Source of the DNA: Planctomycetota bacterium
Lineage (GTDB): Bacteria > Planctomycetota > Uabimicrobiia > Uabimicrobiales > Uabimicrobiaceae
DNA: 64,000 bases
Assembly: GCA_029260735.1 (NCBI GenBank)
Contig: JAJDCR010000007.1
Span: forward strand, 108,147 to 172,146
Direction: 5' to 3'
Below are positions 8,793 through 17,939 of the stretch, one piece after another. Under the pieces are notes generated by a model that had not been told where the DNA came from, made no database searches, and was given only the letters and a program-made list of their open reading frames with translations. Within the stretch, counting starts at the first letter, position 1. Each line of letters begins with the position of its first letter. The position numbers and the translations under genes were made by a program.

Positions 8793-10666
8793 TACTTTTC
8801 ATTTCCACGAATTATGCTAGTTATGGAAGCAAACATCTTTTCATTTATCTCTTGTTGTTTCACTAGTTTTTCTTTCAAAAACTTATCAGATGATATTATT
8901 TTGGAGTAATTGCTATTTATTTCACCGGATAATGAGTTTAGTTCATTTAGACTAGCAACTGTTGAAAAAGTTGGAGGGAATGGAGGAGAAAAAAACTCGA
9001 AAGGAGTTTTAATGTTGTTGGTTGCCAAATAGTGAGCTGTTTCGTGTAAGTTGTGCATTTCACGACGTGACTGTTCAAGTATACGTCCCCCAGATTTATC
9101 TCCCAAAGAAAATGCTATTTCTAAAGTTTTAAAAACTGTTTTGTAATAGTTATTGGTTAGCTTTTGGATGTGTTCAAGGTTACTTCCTGGAACAGGGTGA
9201 TTTAGTGGGCGAAGATAGTCACTTTCCTCTATGTCTTCAAGATGTTTTTCTATTGAAAGAAAGCGTTGATAGTGATCTTCTCCTTCGTCAATGATTAACT
9301 TCATCAAGTGGACAATTCTTTCTTTTTCTGGAAATAAATTGGGTTGTTTATCTATGCTGCTATGCAGTTTTACATACATACCATCAATAGTTTTCTCTAT
9401 ATCTTGACTTGGTTTTTCAACATTGATGAACCATTGAAGTTGTTCTCGTGTTAAAGATTTAAGCTCAAAAGGTTTATTGAAAGCTTTACCTATAATCTCA
9501 GCGCGGTTTATAGAGGGAGACTCTCCAAGAATATGTAAGGCCTCATTTGCCCAACGAAGATGGCGCATTTCATCAATGGCTATAGATAATACTTGATTAG
9601 CAGCGGCAAATATTTTCTTTGTTTTACTGCTAGCATCTTTGTCAATCTCCATCGGAGCATTCAATGAATAATGAGCATACAAGTATTGAACACATAATGC
9701 ATGCTCTACTGTTGCGAGATATTTTAACTCTTCAATTACTTCTTGGCGAGTCATTAGTTCTGAGTGAACTGGGTTGGGAGGAGAATATTTTTCACATTCG
9801 CGATCATTGACTACAATAGGCAAATCATTCCAGCCCGTCATCATTTCAGCATAGTTTAATTCTTGTCTACGTCGATCTTGGTAATTTGGTGTGTCTGTGG
9901 GAGGAGGGTTACTTGTCCGATCCTTGCGCATAAAATTCAAATGATTATGTTCCCCATCATTACTTGTTACCAAGTCAGGTTTATTGGAAGCCCAATAGAA
10001 GCAACCACAATCTCTGAAATCGTATTGCCAGGGAGCACATAATGTTTTAGTAAGCTCACCTGGCTTATATACTTCAGAATCTATAACTCCATTTTCATCA
10101 AGATATCTTGCTCTTACACCGACAAAAATAGCATATATAATTTTACCTTGCTCATCGCGCTGGATTACACTTTCGCGTGTTTCTAAGTGGCTGTTTAAAA
10201 GGTCTTGTTCTATGCTCATCGGGTAGGATGCACTGAAGCCTGGCTCAGGACCAACTAAGACAGAAATTCTGCATTCTAACAGGTTATGTATACGACGCCA
10301 AACTTCGAGTCCATTTAGCCCATACAGATGAAACATTATAGGATCTTCTACATCCTGACCAGGAGTATTCCTTCCGATTACAGTCCATAGATATAAAGGC
10401 TTGTCTTGATAGTTGAGTCCTAGTTGCGCAGGAGGGAACCCCTCTACTATTTGATCGAGAATAGCTCCATCACTTCTATGAAAATCAAAAAATAACCCTG
10501 GAAAAAAGGCTTTATCAAGATTTCGTTGATCAAACTCTAGCCCTGGGTAACAGTTATCAACACCTGACTCTAATCTTGTACTCACAGGATTTCCCTTGAC
10601 AACATAGTCCGCTTTTGCCGTTAGATTGCGCGGGAAAATTTTGATTTCTTTATTATTTTGAGACAT
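8792..10666 (-). CDS. LodA C-terminal-half-like domain fused to a VioB-type ferritin-like (imine dimer synthase) domain
   Basis: This is a 624-residue protein with two parts. Residues 1-250 resemble the C-terminal half of LodA-type quinoproteins: SGVDNCYPGLEFD (C39) recalls the conserved cysteine followed by PGIE, and APWQYDFRDCGCFYW with RPD-like NKPD (211-231) recalls the WQADF...C block. Residues 305-480 form a ferritin-like di-iron domain of the iminophenylpyruvate dimer synthase (VioB/RebD) class: E321-H322 with QYLYAHYSL, D365-E366-M-R-H369, and E461-x-E463-D-H465. Possible cofactor residues are C39, C132, C210, C220, C222 and W94, W123, W213, W225; which pair would cross-link needs an alignment. 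The gene lies 11 bases after the radical SAM gene and overlaps the LodB-like gene. The ferritin call is firm; the LodA half is moderate. Confidence 0.7.
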   Translation of the reverse strand: MSQNNKEIKIFPRNLTAKADYVVKGNPVSTRLESGVDNCYPGLEFDQRNLDKAFFPGLFFDFHRSDGAILDQIVEGFPPAQLGLNYQDKPLYLWTVIGRNTPGQDVEDPIMFHLYGLNGLEVWRRIHNLLECRISVLVGPEPGFSASYPMSIEQDLLNSHLETRESVIQRDEQGKIIYAIFVGVRARYLDENGVIDSEVYKPGELTKTLCAPWQYDFRDCGCFYWASNKPDLVTSNDGEHNHLNFMRKDRTSNPPPTDTPNYQDRRRQELNYAEMMTGWNDLPIVVNDRECEKYSPPNPVHSELMTRQEVIEELKYLATVEHALCVQYLYAHYSLNAPMEIDKDASSKTKKIFAAANQVLSIAIDEMRHLRWANEALHILGESPSINRAEIIGKAFNKPFELKSLTREQLQWFINVEKPSQDIEKTIDGMYVKLHSSIDKQPNLFPEKERIVHLMKLIIDEGEDHYQRFLSIEKHLEDIEESDYLRPLNHPVPGSNLEHIQKLTNNYYKTVFKTLEIAFSLGDKSGGRILEQSRREMHNLHETAHYLATNNIKTPFEFFSPPFPPTFSTVASLNELNSLSGEINSNYSKIISSDKFLKEKLVKQQEINEKMFASITSIIRGNEK

Positions 10667-10677
10667 TAGCTTTTTCC

Positions 10678-11964
10678 TTATTTTTTTAGGAAGTAGTCAG
10701 GTTTGAAATGAGATAACTTCGAGTATGATTGAAGGCAGAAATTAAGCCACCCGCGTATGTAGTCACAGGCCACGCGTCCACGATTTGAAACCTCATGGTA
10801 GCATCCACCTCCACATAAATATCTAGCCCAGCACACTTTACATCCCTCTATGTTGTCAACATGATTTTCTCTTAAATGTGATGATCTACTACTGATGGAA
10901 GAGCCTGATTTGACGTTACCCATTTCGTATTTTTGATCATCAATTAAGCGATGGCAGGCAAAGAGTTTTCCTTCAGCATTAGCACTAAGGTAACCAGCAC
11001 CAGCGCCGCATGGATAGGGTCGATGAGTTCCTCTGTGTATTTGGTAAAGAGCTGTTTCAAAGTTGCTAAAAGGGTATTTTTTCCCTTCTAGTATTTGCTC
11101 ATAGGTTTTTTGACCACATTCTATCATGTATTGTAGAAAATCATTAAAATCTTCTTCCGAAAATGCAAGAGACGGGATGGGAGAAGTTACAATGGCAGAG
11201 AATCCTACGTCATCAAACCCCACGGATATAAGATGTTCAAGAATGGGTAATAACTTGCCTGTTTTTGGCGAAACAGTAGCTCGCGCAGATAAATGTTTTG
11301 GTCTTCCGTAACGATTTAATATGTCGAGTCCTTTTGATAATGATTCATAGCTACTGGTGTTATTGTTCATTTTTCTATGGGCATCATTTTGCTTTTGATT
11401 ACCATCAACACTAATTGATACTGTAAAAGGATATGTACTAAACAACTCTGCATCTTGTGGCTCTATGAGCGTACCATTTGTAGTTAGAGAAAATCGAATT
11501 TTTTTGCTTGTTTTCTCTGCTTTTTTTGCTGCATACTTTGTTGTTTTATGGATTAGATCTTTATCTAATAAAGGTTCTCCTCCCATATAACCGAGGACTA
11601 AGGAGGCACCTTCAGTAGATTCTTCAAACAATCGATCGACAGTTGCAAAAGCGACTTCCTCTTGCATCATACGAGCACGTCCTTTAAATTTACCAGTATC
11701 AGCATAACAGTAGCTACATGACATATTACATGCTTGAGCAATGTTTAAAGAGATAGAATACAAATCTGGAGGAGAAAGAGGTGCTTTATCTATGTATTTC
11801 AGATCAGTACTCAGTCCCAGGTTTTCTAATATGGAATTTTCTGATTGGACTTCAATGCTTTTTGCAATTTCTTCATCCATGTCATAAACACGACTTCCAT
11901 CAACAACAAACAGATGAGAACCTAGAGAAGTTGTGAATGGGTGTATTTCTGAAAAACTAAGCAT
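10678..11964 (-). CDS. Radical SAM/SPASM peptide-modifying enzyme, QhpD-like
   Basis: This is a 428-residue protein. C79-N-M-S-C83-S-Y-C86 is the radical SAM CxxxCxxC site, followed by GGEPLLD. The C-terminal SPASM region has CGAGAGYLSANAEGKLFACHR near 320-345 and CKVCWARYLCGGGC near 375-390, cysteine sets that bind auxiliary [4Fe-4S] clusters. Enzymes with this layout install thioether or other cross-links in peptides or proteins, for example QhpD acting on quinohemoprotein amine dehydrogenase. It is encoded between the two LodA-like halves with 0- and 11-base gaps, so its substrate is probably one of them. No precursor peptide of RiPP type is visible nearby, which also favours a protein substrate. 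Confidence 0.85.
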   Translation of the reverse strand: MLSFSEIHPFTTSLGSHLFVVDGSRVYDMDEEIAKSIEVQSENSILENLGLSTDLKYIDKAPLSPPDLYSISLNIAQACNMSCSYCYADTGKFKGRARMMQEEVAFATVDRLFEESTEGASLVLGYMGGEPLLDKDLIHKTTKYAAKKAEKTSKKIRFSLTTNGTLIEPQDAELFSTYPFTVSISVDGNQKQNDAHRKMNNNTSSYESLSKGLDILNRYGRPKHLSARATVSPKTGKLLPILEHLISVGFDDVGFSAIVTSPIPSLAFSEEDFNDFLQYMIECGQKTYEQILEGKKYPFSNFETALYQIHRGTHRPYPCGAGAGYLSANAEGKLFACHRLIDDQKYEMGNVKSGSSISSRSSHLRENHVDNIEGCKVCWARYLCGGGCYHEVSNRGRVACDYIRGWLNFCLQSYSKLSHFKPDYFLKK

Positions 11965-13356
11965 TTATGTTCCCCCTTCAATCTCGCTACGAAGTTTTTT
12001 TACCCACCCTAGCAAGGTGTCATATTGTCGTGTGGTTAAATGGAGAGGATATCTATCTGAGCCACGCATTAAGGCAGGCATTTTTTTATCGTAGAATTTG
12101 TCGCCAGTCATAGGTTTTCTGATCCACTTTTCTATTAGGTTAGGATTTTCTCTGAGCTTGTCTTCTAGTACTTCCAAAGCAACTAATCTTCGATGTTTTT
12201 GCCTTCCATTTTCTGTAATAGGGAAAGGTTGTTCTTTTAGCGATTCTATTTTGAGAAATGCTTGGTTCTCTCCGTAGCTTGGCGGTAGTCCATTTTGCTC
12301 TGCAATACGGCGGTTTTCAGAACGTACTCTGTCATTTTGAGCATCGAGATTTATTAACCCCATCGTTTCTAAAATTTTTTCCAGTAAATCTCTAATTTCG
12401 GCAGATATTTGTTCATCTTCAAAATACGCTTCGTTGTGTACATCTTCTCGATGTACTCTGTCGGATAATCCATCTGATAAAGCGATAAAAGGACGTCGAT
12501 CAGGAGCATAGTCTGGAGGAGATACAACAATTCTAGCGTTAGCTTTAAGGTTTCCTATTGTGCAGATAATAATTCCATCACTGACATCGTCAACTATCCC
12601 AAGACTAATTTCGTCTTTATCTTGAGCAAATAATCCTGAAGGATTTGTTCTTGGGTCGTCTTTAAGTTGAAATTTGCACCAGGAGGCTTGAGGATTTAGA
12701 ATTAAGCAATCAGTGGGGATTTTATAATCCTCAGAACGTTCTGCTAAATTGGTGGGAGCATATATCTTCCCTTCTGGTGGCGTGAAACGTAATCTTAGAG
12801 TAGGAAATTGCTCACTTGGTTTAACTAATTGAATTTTTCCAAGTGGAATAGAAGTTTCTGCAGGAACAAGAGAGTTTTCCCCTTGCCCTATTGATTTTCC
12901 CGGAAGTATTTTTTGTTTTGTGTCGTTGCCTAAAACTTCTATTTTAGCAGAAATACGATCGTCATTGTTTAGGGTGTAGTGGAAGGCTTTTAGATTTGCG
13001 ACTTCAATATTCCATTTCACCTCATCTATGGAAATATTCGCTTTTGACAAAGTATTAAATGTTATGGGGCCCTGTAGAGTTTCTTCACCATCTTGCCATT
13101 CTCCATGTAGCTCAAAAAATGGACAAACAGGTCTAAAACCATTTTCATCTTTGAAGCTTATCTCTTGAGGAATTGTTGATGAAATACTTCCATTCTCATC
13201 AATATGAAAGGTTTCGCTTGGTTGAATAGTCGTTTTTCCCGAGCCTCGTGGATGCAAGTCATTTGGTCCCCAATGAAAACTATTACAAGGAGTTTCTGAT
13301 GGACCTATCCGGGCTATTGCCATCGGAGGGTATAACCATATTTTTTTTATACTCAT
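11965..13356 (-). CDS. LodA-like protein, N-terminal half only
   Basis: This is a 463-residue protein beginning MSIKKIWLYPPMAIARIGPS, the hallmark opening of LodA/GoxA family amino-acid oxidases (IYPPLGIARVGNS), with a FHWGPNDL block. It ends YPLHLTTRQYDTLLGWVKKL, matching the family's 'LTLT..QY..L..W' segment in the middle of full-length proteins of about 650-730 residues. The region that follows in LodA, with the cysteine and tryptophan of the CTQ cofactor, is absent. Cysteines here lie only in the first 270 residues. The missing part has a counterpart in the gene two positions downstream (8792-10666). The stop touches the start of the radical SAM gene. No signal peptide. I read it as one half of a split quinoprotein, moderately sure. 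Confidence 0.72.
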   Translation of the reverse strand: MSIKKIWLYPPMAIARIGPSETPCNSFHWGPNDLHPRGSGKTTIQPSETFHIDENGSISSTIPQEISFKDENGFRPVCPFFELHGEWQDGEETLQGPITFNTLSKANISIDEVKWNIEVANLKAFHYTLNNDDRISAKIEVLGNDTKQKILPGKSIGQGENSLVPAETSIPLGKIQLVKPSEQFPTLRLRFTPPEGKIYAPTNLAERSEDYKIPTDCLILNPQASWCKFQLKDDPRTNPSGLFAQDKDEISLGIVDDVSDGIIICTIGNLKANARIVVSPPDYAPDRRPFIALSDGLSDRVHREDVHNEAYFEDEQISAEIRDLLEKILETMGLINLDAQNDRVRSENRRIAEQNGLPPSYGENQAFLKIESLKEQPFPITENGRQKHRRLVALEVLEDKLRENPNLIEKWIRKPMTGDKFYDKKMPALMRGSDRYPLHLTTRQYDTLLGWVKKLRSEIEGGT

Positions 13357-13600
13357 AATCTTTCCTAATGAAACTAAAGAAAGTAATTTTAATAATTTGT
13401 GGCAAAAATTTTTACTATTGGTTGTTCGCTTATTTTTTAGCAGCTTTGAAAATTAAGAACAAAAGACAAATAAAAAATGATCTTAGATCCTTAATGGTTT
13501 TATGTGTTCGGTAAAAATAAGTCTCAATTTCTAATGGCCGTAGAATGCAGTAAGATAGCAGAAAAGGATTATTGTTGTAAATTACGGAATGCTAGATTTT

Positions 13601-14701
13601 TTAGCACCACCATATCCCTAAGAAGAAAATAGTACAAGATTTTGCACTTACTTGTTTATTTTTATTAAACGGTAATTCGAAGTCCTCTAAGACTTGATGT
13701 ATCTCCATTCTGATTTTGTTAAAATCGGAATTTACTGAGTCATCTAAACATGAAATCATATTGTCGAATTCTTTTACTGTTAACTTTTTGTTAGGTGAGA
13801 TTTTTTTTTGTTCTCTGTAATATTTTAAGATTTTTTCAAAATGTGTAAACCTATGCGACAAACAATAATCGATTGTTGAATCTGAATTTTCTTTGCTATC
13901 AAGAGTTTTGAATAACTTATCCCTATCAATTTGAATTTTTTTAGCAACGTAGCTTGGTAAATTACCCTCATACTCTATTGAGCATCTATTCAAAGAAGCA
14001 ACAAAAAGATTTTCATCTTTAGATTTAAGGTCTTGTTTTTCTGATGGATTTGTTTTGTTTATTTGAGTTATATTTTTTCCTTTTGTTTGCACTTTTTCTT
14101 CCTCAACAATAAGATTTTTCTTTAGCTTGAAAAAAGCAATATAAAATAAATTTATTATAGCAATTATAAAGAAATATATGGCAGGATTTGAAAATCTAAT
14201 AAAATGGCTCATTGCATCCTGCTCTGATACAGAAAGGCTCTTGTACAAGTCTTCTAAATAGATAGCATAGTCTTCTTTGGGGAAATATTCTGGTAGAGTT
14301 ACACTTACTTCTTTAGTTGTTGGATCATAAATGAATTTTGCACCAGTAATTTTTTGTAGTTCATCTCGTGTTTCTTTTGGACCGAGTATTTTATTTGCTG
14401 GTAAAGTTGCAATAGTTGAGGTAGCTACTAAAGAACATGTGAAACCAGCTATAGAAAATATCATTACCCAACGAAAACAAGCTCTCTCTACATCGCCAAT
14501 TTTTTCTTTCAAGAATACAATATCTTTAGCTATCATCAGAAGACCTATACAGTATCCTGATATCATGATGGTAAAAGAAGTTAAGTTATCTGGATTAATG
14601 AAAGCGTTAGAAAAGAACTTTAGCTGGACTAGAGGTATTAGTAATAAAGAAAGTACAGCTATATTAATTATGCCTATTTTTCTCGTTTTTAAAAAATTCA
14701 T
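13601..14701 (-). CDS. Membrane protein of unknown function, four predicted TM segments
   Basis: This is a 366-residue protein I do not recognise. Hydrophobic stretches lie at about 11-30, 41-60, 80-100 and 170-190, with a soluble segment of about 70 residues between the third and fourth, then a Lys-rich C-terminal tail of about 170 residues, probably cytosolic. It follows the 14745-15698 gene by 43 bases on the same strand. It is followed by a 244-base gap before the LodA-like operon; this gap has no gene and is AT-rich. It may anchor or regulate one of the neighbouring modules, but nothing in the sequence shows how. Confidence 0.6.
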   Translation of the reverse strand: MNFLKTRKIGIINIAVLSLLLIPLVQLKFFSNAFINPDNLTSFTIMISGYCIGLLMIAKDIVFLKEKIGDVERACFRWVMIFSIAGFTCSLVATSTIATLPANKILGPKETRDELQKITGAKFIYDPTTKEVSVTLPEYFPKEDYAIYLEDLYKSLSVSEQDAMSHFIRFSNPAIYFFIIAIINLFYIAFFKLKKNLIVEEEKVQTKGKNITQINKTNPSEKQDLKSKDENLFVASLNRCSIEYEGNLPSYVAKKIQIDRDKLFKTLDSKENSDSTIDYCLSHRFTHFEKILKYYREQKKISPNKKLTVKEFDNMISCLDDSVNSDFNKIRMEIHQVLEDFELPFNKNKQVSAKSCTIFFLGIWWC

Positions 14702-14744
14702 AGAAAAACTCTCCTTTGTTTTAAAAAAAATAAAAACTGAATAC

Positions 14745-15698
14745 TTACAAGTTCGCCAAGTTTTTCCACAAATTTACAAGACTATCAAGCCCCATAAAAG
14801 CAGCGCTCCACAGTGTTGCATCACAAATATATATATTTCCTGCTTGTTGTTCGTATGGAGGCACCCACAAAAAGGAGTTAAAGTAGAGGTTTCCTTCTCT
14901 TACAAAAGGGTGGCTTTCAGCTTCGCTATTTATTTTTTGACGAGCTAATACTTTAACTTTCTTCTCTAGTGGTGAAGGGATATGTAAATGAGGTAAATGT
15001 GGATGTAAATTGAATGTTGGTACTTGATTTAAAATATTATTTTTATCATAATCATTGAAAACTAGTAATTTTTCTGGGTTTCCCTCTTTTGTTTTTGCAG
15101 GATTTAAACCGTGTCTGTTTTCGATTGGAAGTCCTAGTCCTTCTAAAAGGGATTTTGCAAAACCACCGATTCTTTGTTGACCTGGAATTAAAAAATCTCC
15201 ATGATGTAGGTGTTCTTCTTCTTTTAAATTGTCGAGATTAGATGAACCTACGTCGTGATGAGGGCAGACTAGCAGACATGATTTTTCTTTTGTTAGAAAA
15301 TGTTTTACTGCTTCTATTTCACCAGAAGAAATTTGTTGATTTGTGCTAAAATGATCTAAGCTAACAACAATGAGAGTGTCGATATCTTTTAGAAAGTCTT
15401 CATCTAATTCTTTGACCGGTGGTTGCCCATCTAATCTTTGAATCACAGAAACTTCTTTCCCTGTTACTTCTTTTATGAGTTTTTCAAAGTATTGAAAATC
15501 ATATAGAACAACGTGATCCAAAAATCCAGATATATCTTGGGAATAATTCTTTGGATCTTTTGCCCACTCATACATTGGCCATATGGCTCTTCTGAATTCA
15601 AATAGAGTCGGATATCTGTTTTCTAAGATACCAAGGTTAGCCTTTATTTCTTTGGGCCTACTCCATGAAAAATATAAGGCAAACTTTCTACCAACCAT
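14745..15698 (-). CDS. Conserved-looking protein of unknown function next to the PLP decarboxylase
   Basis: This is a 317-residue protein without a family I can name. It is soluble by composition. A stretch of alternating strand-like segments (DIDTLIVVSLDHFS, then SCLLVCPHHDVGS) suggests an alpha/beta fold of glutamine-amidotransferase or ThuA type, but no Cys-His-Glu triad is evident. His-rich pieces occur (EEEHLHHGDF and LHPHLPHLHIPSP) that could bind a metal. Its start overlaps the end of the PLP decarboxylase gene by 11 bases, indicating translational coupling and a shared pathway. Function is unknown; coding status is well supported by the overlap and length. Confidence 0.7.
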   Translation of the reverse strand: MVGRKFALYFSWSRPKEIKANLGILENRYPTLFEFRRAIWPMYEWAKDPKNYSQDISGFLDHVVLYDFQYFEKLIKEVTGKEVSVIQRLDGQPPVKELDEDFLKDIDTLIVVSLDHFSTNQQISSGEIEAVKHFLTKEKSCLLVCPHHDVGSSNLDNLKEEEHLHHGDFLIPGQQRIGGFAKSLLEGLGLPIENRHGLNPAKTKEGNPEKLLVFNDYDKNNILNQVPTFNLHPHLPHLHIPSPLEKKVKVLARQKINSEAESHPFVREGNLYFNSFLWVPPYEQQAGNIYICDATLWSAAFMGLDSLVNLWKNLANL

Positions 15699-17883
15699 GT
15701 ACCGCTCCCTTTTTTTGGTAAAATAAATCGTTTATAGCCAAGTTTGCAGCTTTGCGAAACTCTTCTTCTAGAGTTTCTAAAAAAGAACCGCTGGTTGTTT
15801 CTGTAACCCAAGGATCCATCACAACAGAACGGAGAACTGTGATCTTATCTCCTTCCCCTTTTATACCGGAGCGTCTTTTATAATCTTCTATAAAATCTTT
15901 GCCATAATTTTCTATATCTAAGTCTGTTGTGCTCACCACTAAGTCGTAGTTGTAAATATCTTCTCCTGGGTTTATGCTCAAATGGTCATAGATTGCTTTG
16001 TTAAGTTTATTCATTAGGCTTAGGTTTTGGTTTAATGCTCCATTTTTTTCTTTGAAATTGAATGCATAAGCTAAAATATTTTGATCTGGTCCTATTTCAG
16101 GTAGTAATCTTCTTACATTTCTGTTTATCGATTTATTATCAAGACCATAAATTTGATTCTTTATAAGCTGCTTTTCTTTGATTATTTCTTGCTCGCTTTG
16201 ATTGTTTTTCTCTGTTGGTAGTCTAGGTATGGGGACTACAACAAAACGATCCTTATCTTTCGCCATACAAAGTAATCGAACATATAGCTTTTTACAGCTA
16301 TATAACGCTTGTCCTATGATTTTTCCATACCCTTCTTTGTTTAAAGGAATTACTCTATGGCTTAGGTAAACAGAAGCGGCTGCTGCTCCTGGTTTGGAAC
16401 CTTCTACTCCATAAATGCCAATGGTTGGTTCTGTATTTCCATGAAAAACAACAGGAGCTGAAAATGTTACTAGATTTCTCATAGCAGAGTTTCTATAGCA
16501 TAATGCACCTGCTGGATATGGTATATAGCCTGACTTATGAGGGTCGATAGTTATAGAGTCGGTCTTTTCTAAAGCAAGAAACTGCTCTGTAACATATTGG
16601 CTCAAAGGAGATATTAAAGGTTCTTCTGATTCTCCAGCACAGCACGTAAGGTCTATGGTTTCATCACGTACTAAGGAAGCATGGTATCCTCCCCAAGCAG
16701 CGTCAGCGTGAACAGTAAACTCTAATCCTTTTTGGCGGTACTTCTCTCGTAAACTCAATATATCCTGTAAAGGATCGACGGAACTTTCTTCAGTTGTTCC
16801 CATGACAGATATAACTGTATAGATAGGTATTTTTTGCTCTAAACATTCGTTTAGCATTTTGTCTAATTCATCTATGTTTAGCCGCGCATCTAAATCTAGA
16901 GGGACATTTCTCATACTGGATGAGCCAATTCCTAAAAGAGCTGCTGCTTTTGGAAAAGAATAGTGTTTACTACCAGGTACGAAAAATAGAGGAGATTTGT
17001 TTAATGAAAAATGTTTGTGAAATTCAAAGATACCCAGATTCTGTAATGAATATTCGCTTACTTTTTTATTGAGCTTTTCTTGAGAAATTTTTTGTTCTTT
17101 CTCTAGTCTTTCAGGTATATTCAGAATATCATCTACTTTTAGGTTTAGCAAAGTCCATAAATCTAGGTTAACAAAAGAAGAAGAACTACCATTGGCGAGA
17201 CCTACGTGAAAACCTTCATCTACACCAAGCTCTCTTGCAGCTTTTTGAACTGCGAGAGGATACAGTTTTAAGTTTCTAGCGGACCACAATGCCTCAATGT
17301 TTGCCACTGTGCCATCACATGTTATATGGCCCCAAGGTCTTATGTAACCTTTTTCAATTTCTTCCTCCGTTGGAATTTTGTATCCCAACATTTTACATAA
17401 GTCATCTCCAACTAAAATTTCTAAAATAGTTGTAGCTGTAGAACCTTCGAATGCTACATTATTAGGGTTGTAGAGCATCGCTGCAAAATATCCTAGCATC
17501 CCAGGTATTGTTAAATCCCAATTCATGTGGCCTTGGTAACGCATGCTAAAAAAGGGAACAGATTTTTTTAACATAGCTAGTAGCGACCTGTAGTTTTTAT
17601 CTAAATTATCAAATGCTTTTGTGAATTCGGGTGAACGTTTAATTTCTCTTGTTATATGTCCAGGATCTTCTGGATGAAAATTTCTTCTCCAATATACATG
17701 GTCCCTAATAGCTTCAAGAATCCATCTTTCGAATTCGTCAACATTTTCTCCTTTTGGCCCTAAAAACCAAGCTTCCACAGATCGAGAACATTCATGATCG
17801 TGTTCTTGAAATTTTGATAATGAAGGCATTTTGCCAGCTAGTTTTTTGTAGCCATAGCTTAATGAATCTTGGGGTTTTTCCAT
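15688..17883 (-). CDS. Group II PLP-dependent amino-acid decarboxylase, tyrosine-decarboxylase-like
   Basis: This is a 731-residue protein with the PLP decarboxylase core: TCDGTVANIEALWSAR near 190, VHADAAWGGYH (the Asp that pairs with the pyridine nitrogen) and TIDPHKSGYIPYPAG with K450 as the Schiff-base lysine. The DPHK-x-GYxPYxAG form is that of bacterial tyrosine decarboxylases of Enterococcus type, but those are about 620 residues; this protein has extra sequence at the C-terminus. The reaction would be removal of CO2 from an aromatic or similar L-amino acid to give an amine. It is coupled to the unknown gene 14745-15698 and lies 56 bases after the ThDP enzyme gene. The exact substrate cannot be read from the sequence. 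Confidence 0.85.
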   Translation of the reverse strand: MEKPQDSLSYGYKKLAGKMPSLSKFQEHDHECSRSVEAWFLGPKGENVDEFERWILEAIRDHVYWRRNFHPEDPGHITREIKRSPEFTKAFDNLDKNYRSLLAMLKKSVPFFSMRYQGHMNWDLTIPGMLGYFAAMLYNPNNVAFEGSTATTILEILVGDDLCKMLGYKIPTEEEIEKGYIRPWGHITCDGTVANIEALWSARNLKLYPLAVQKAARELGVDEGFHVGLANGSSSSFVNLDLWTLLNLKVDDILNIPERLEKEQKISQEKLNKKVSEYSLQNLGIFEFHKHFSLNKSPLFFVPGSKHYSFPKAAALLGIGSSSMRNVPLDLDARLNIDELDKMLNECLEQKIPIYTVISVMGTTEESSVDPLQDILSLREKYRQKGLEFTVHADAAWGGYHASLVRDETIDLTCCAGESEEPLISPLSQYVTEQFLALEKTDSITIDPHKSGYIPYPAGALCYRNSAMRNLVTFSAPVVFHGNTEPTIGIYGVEGSKPGAAAASVYLSHRVIPLNKEGYGKIIGQALYSCKKLYVRLLCMAKDKDRFVVVPIPRLPTEKNNQSEQEIIKEKQLIKNQIYGLDNKSINRNVRRLLPEIGPDQNILAYAFNFKEKNGALNQNLSLMNKLNKAIYDHLSINPGEDIYNYDLVVSTTDLDIENYGKDFIEDYKRRSGIKGEGDKITVLRSVVMDPWVTETTSGSFLETLEEEFRKAANLAINDLFYQKKGAVHGW

Positions 17884-17939
17884 TTTTTACCTCTCCAGGT
17901 GATCTAAGCGATCTTTTTGGGAATACTTTTTTTTACCGA

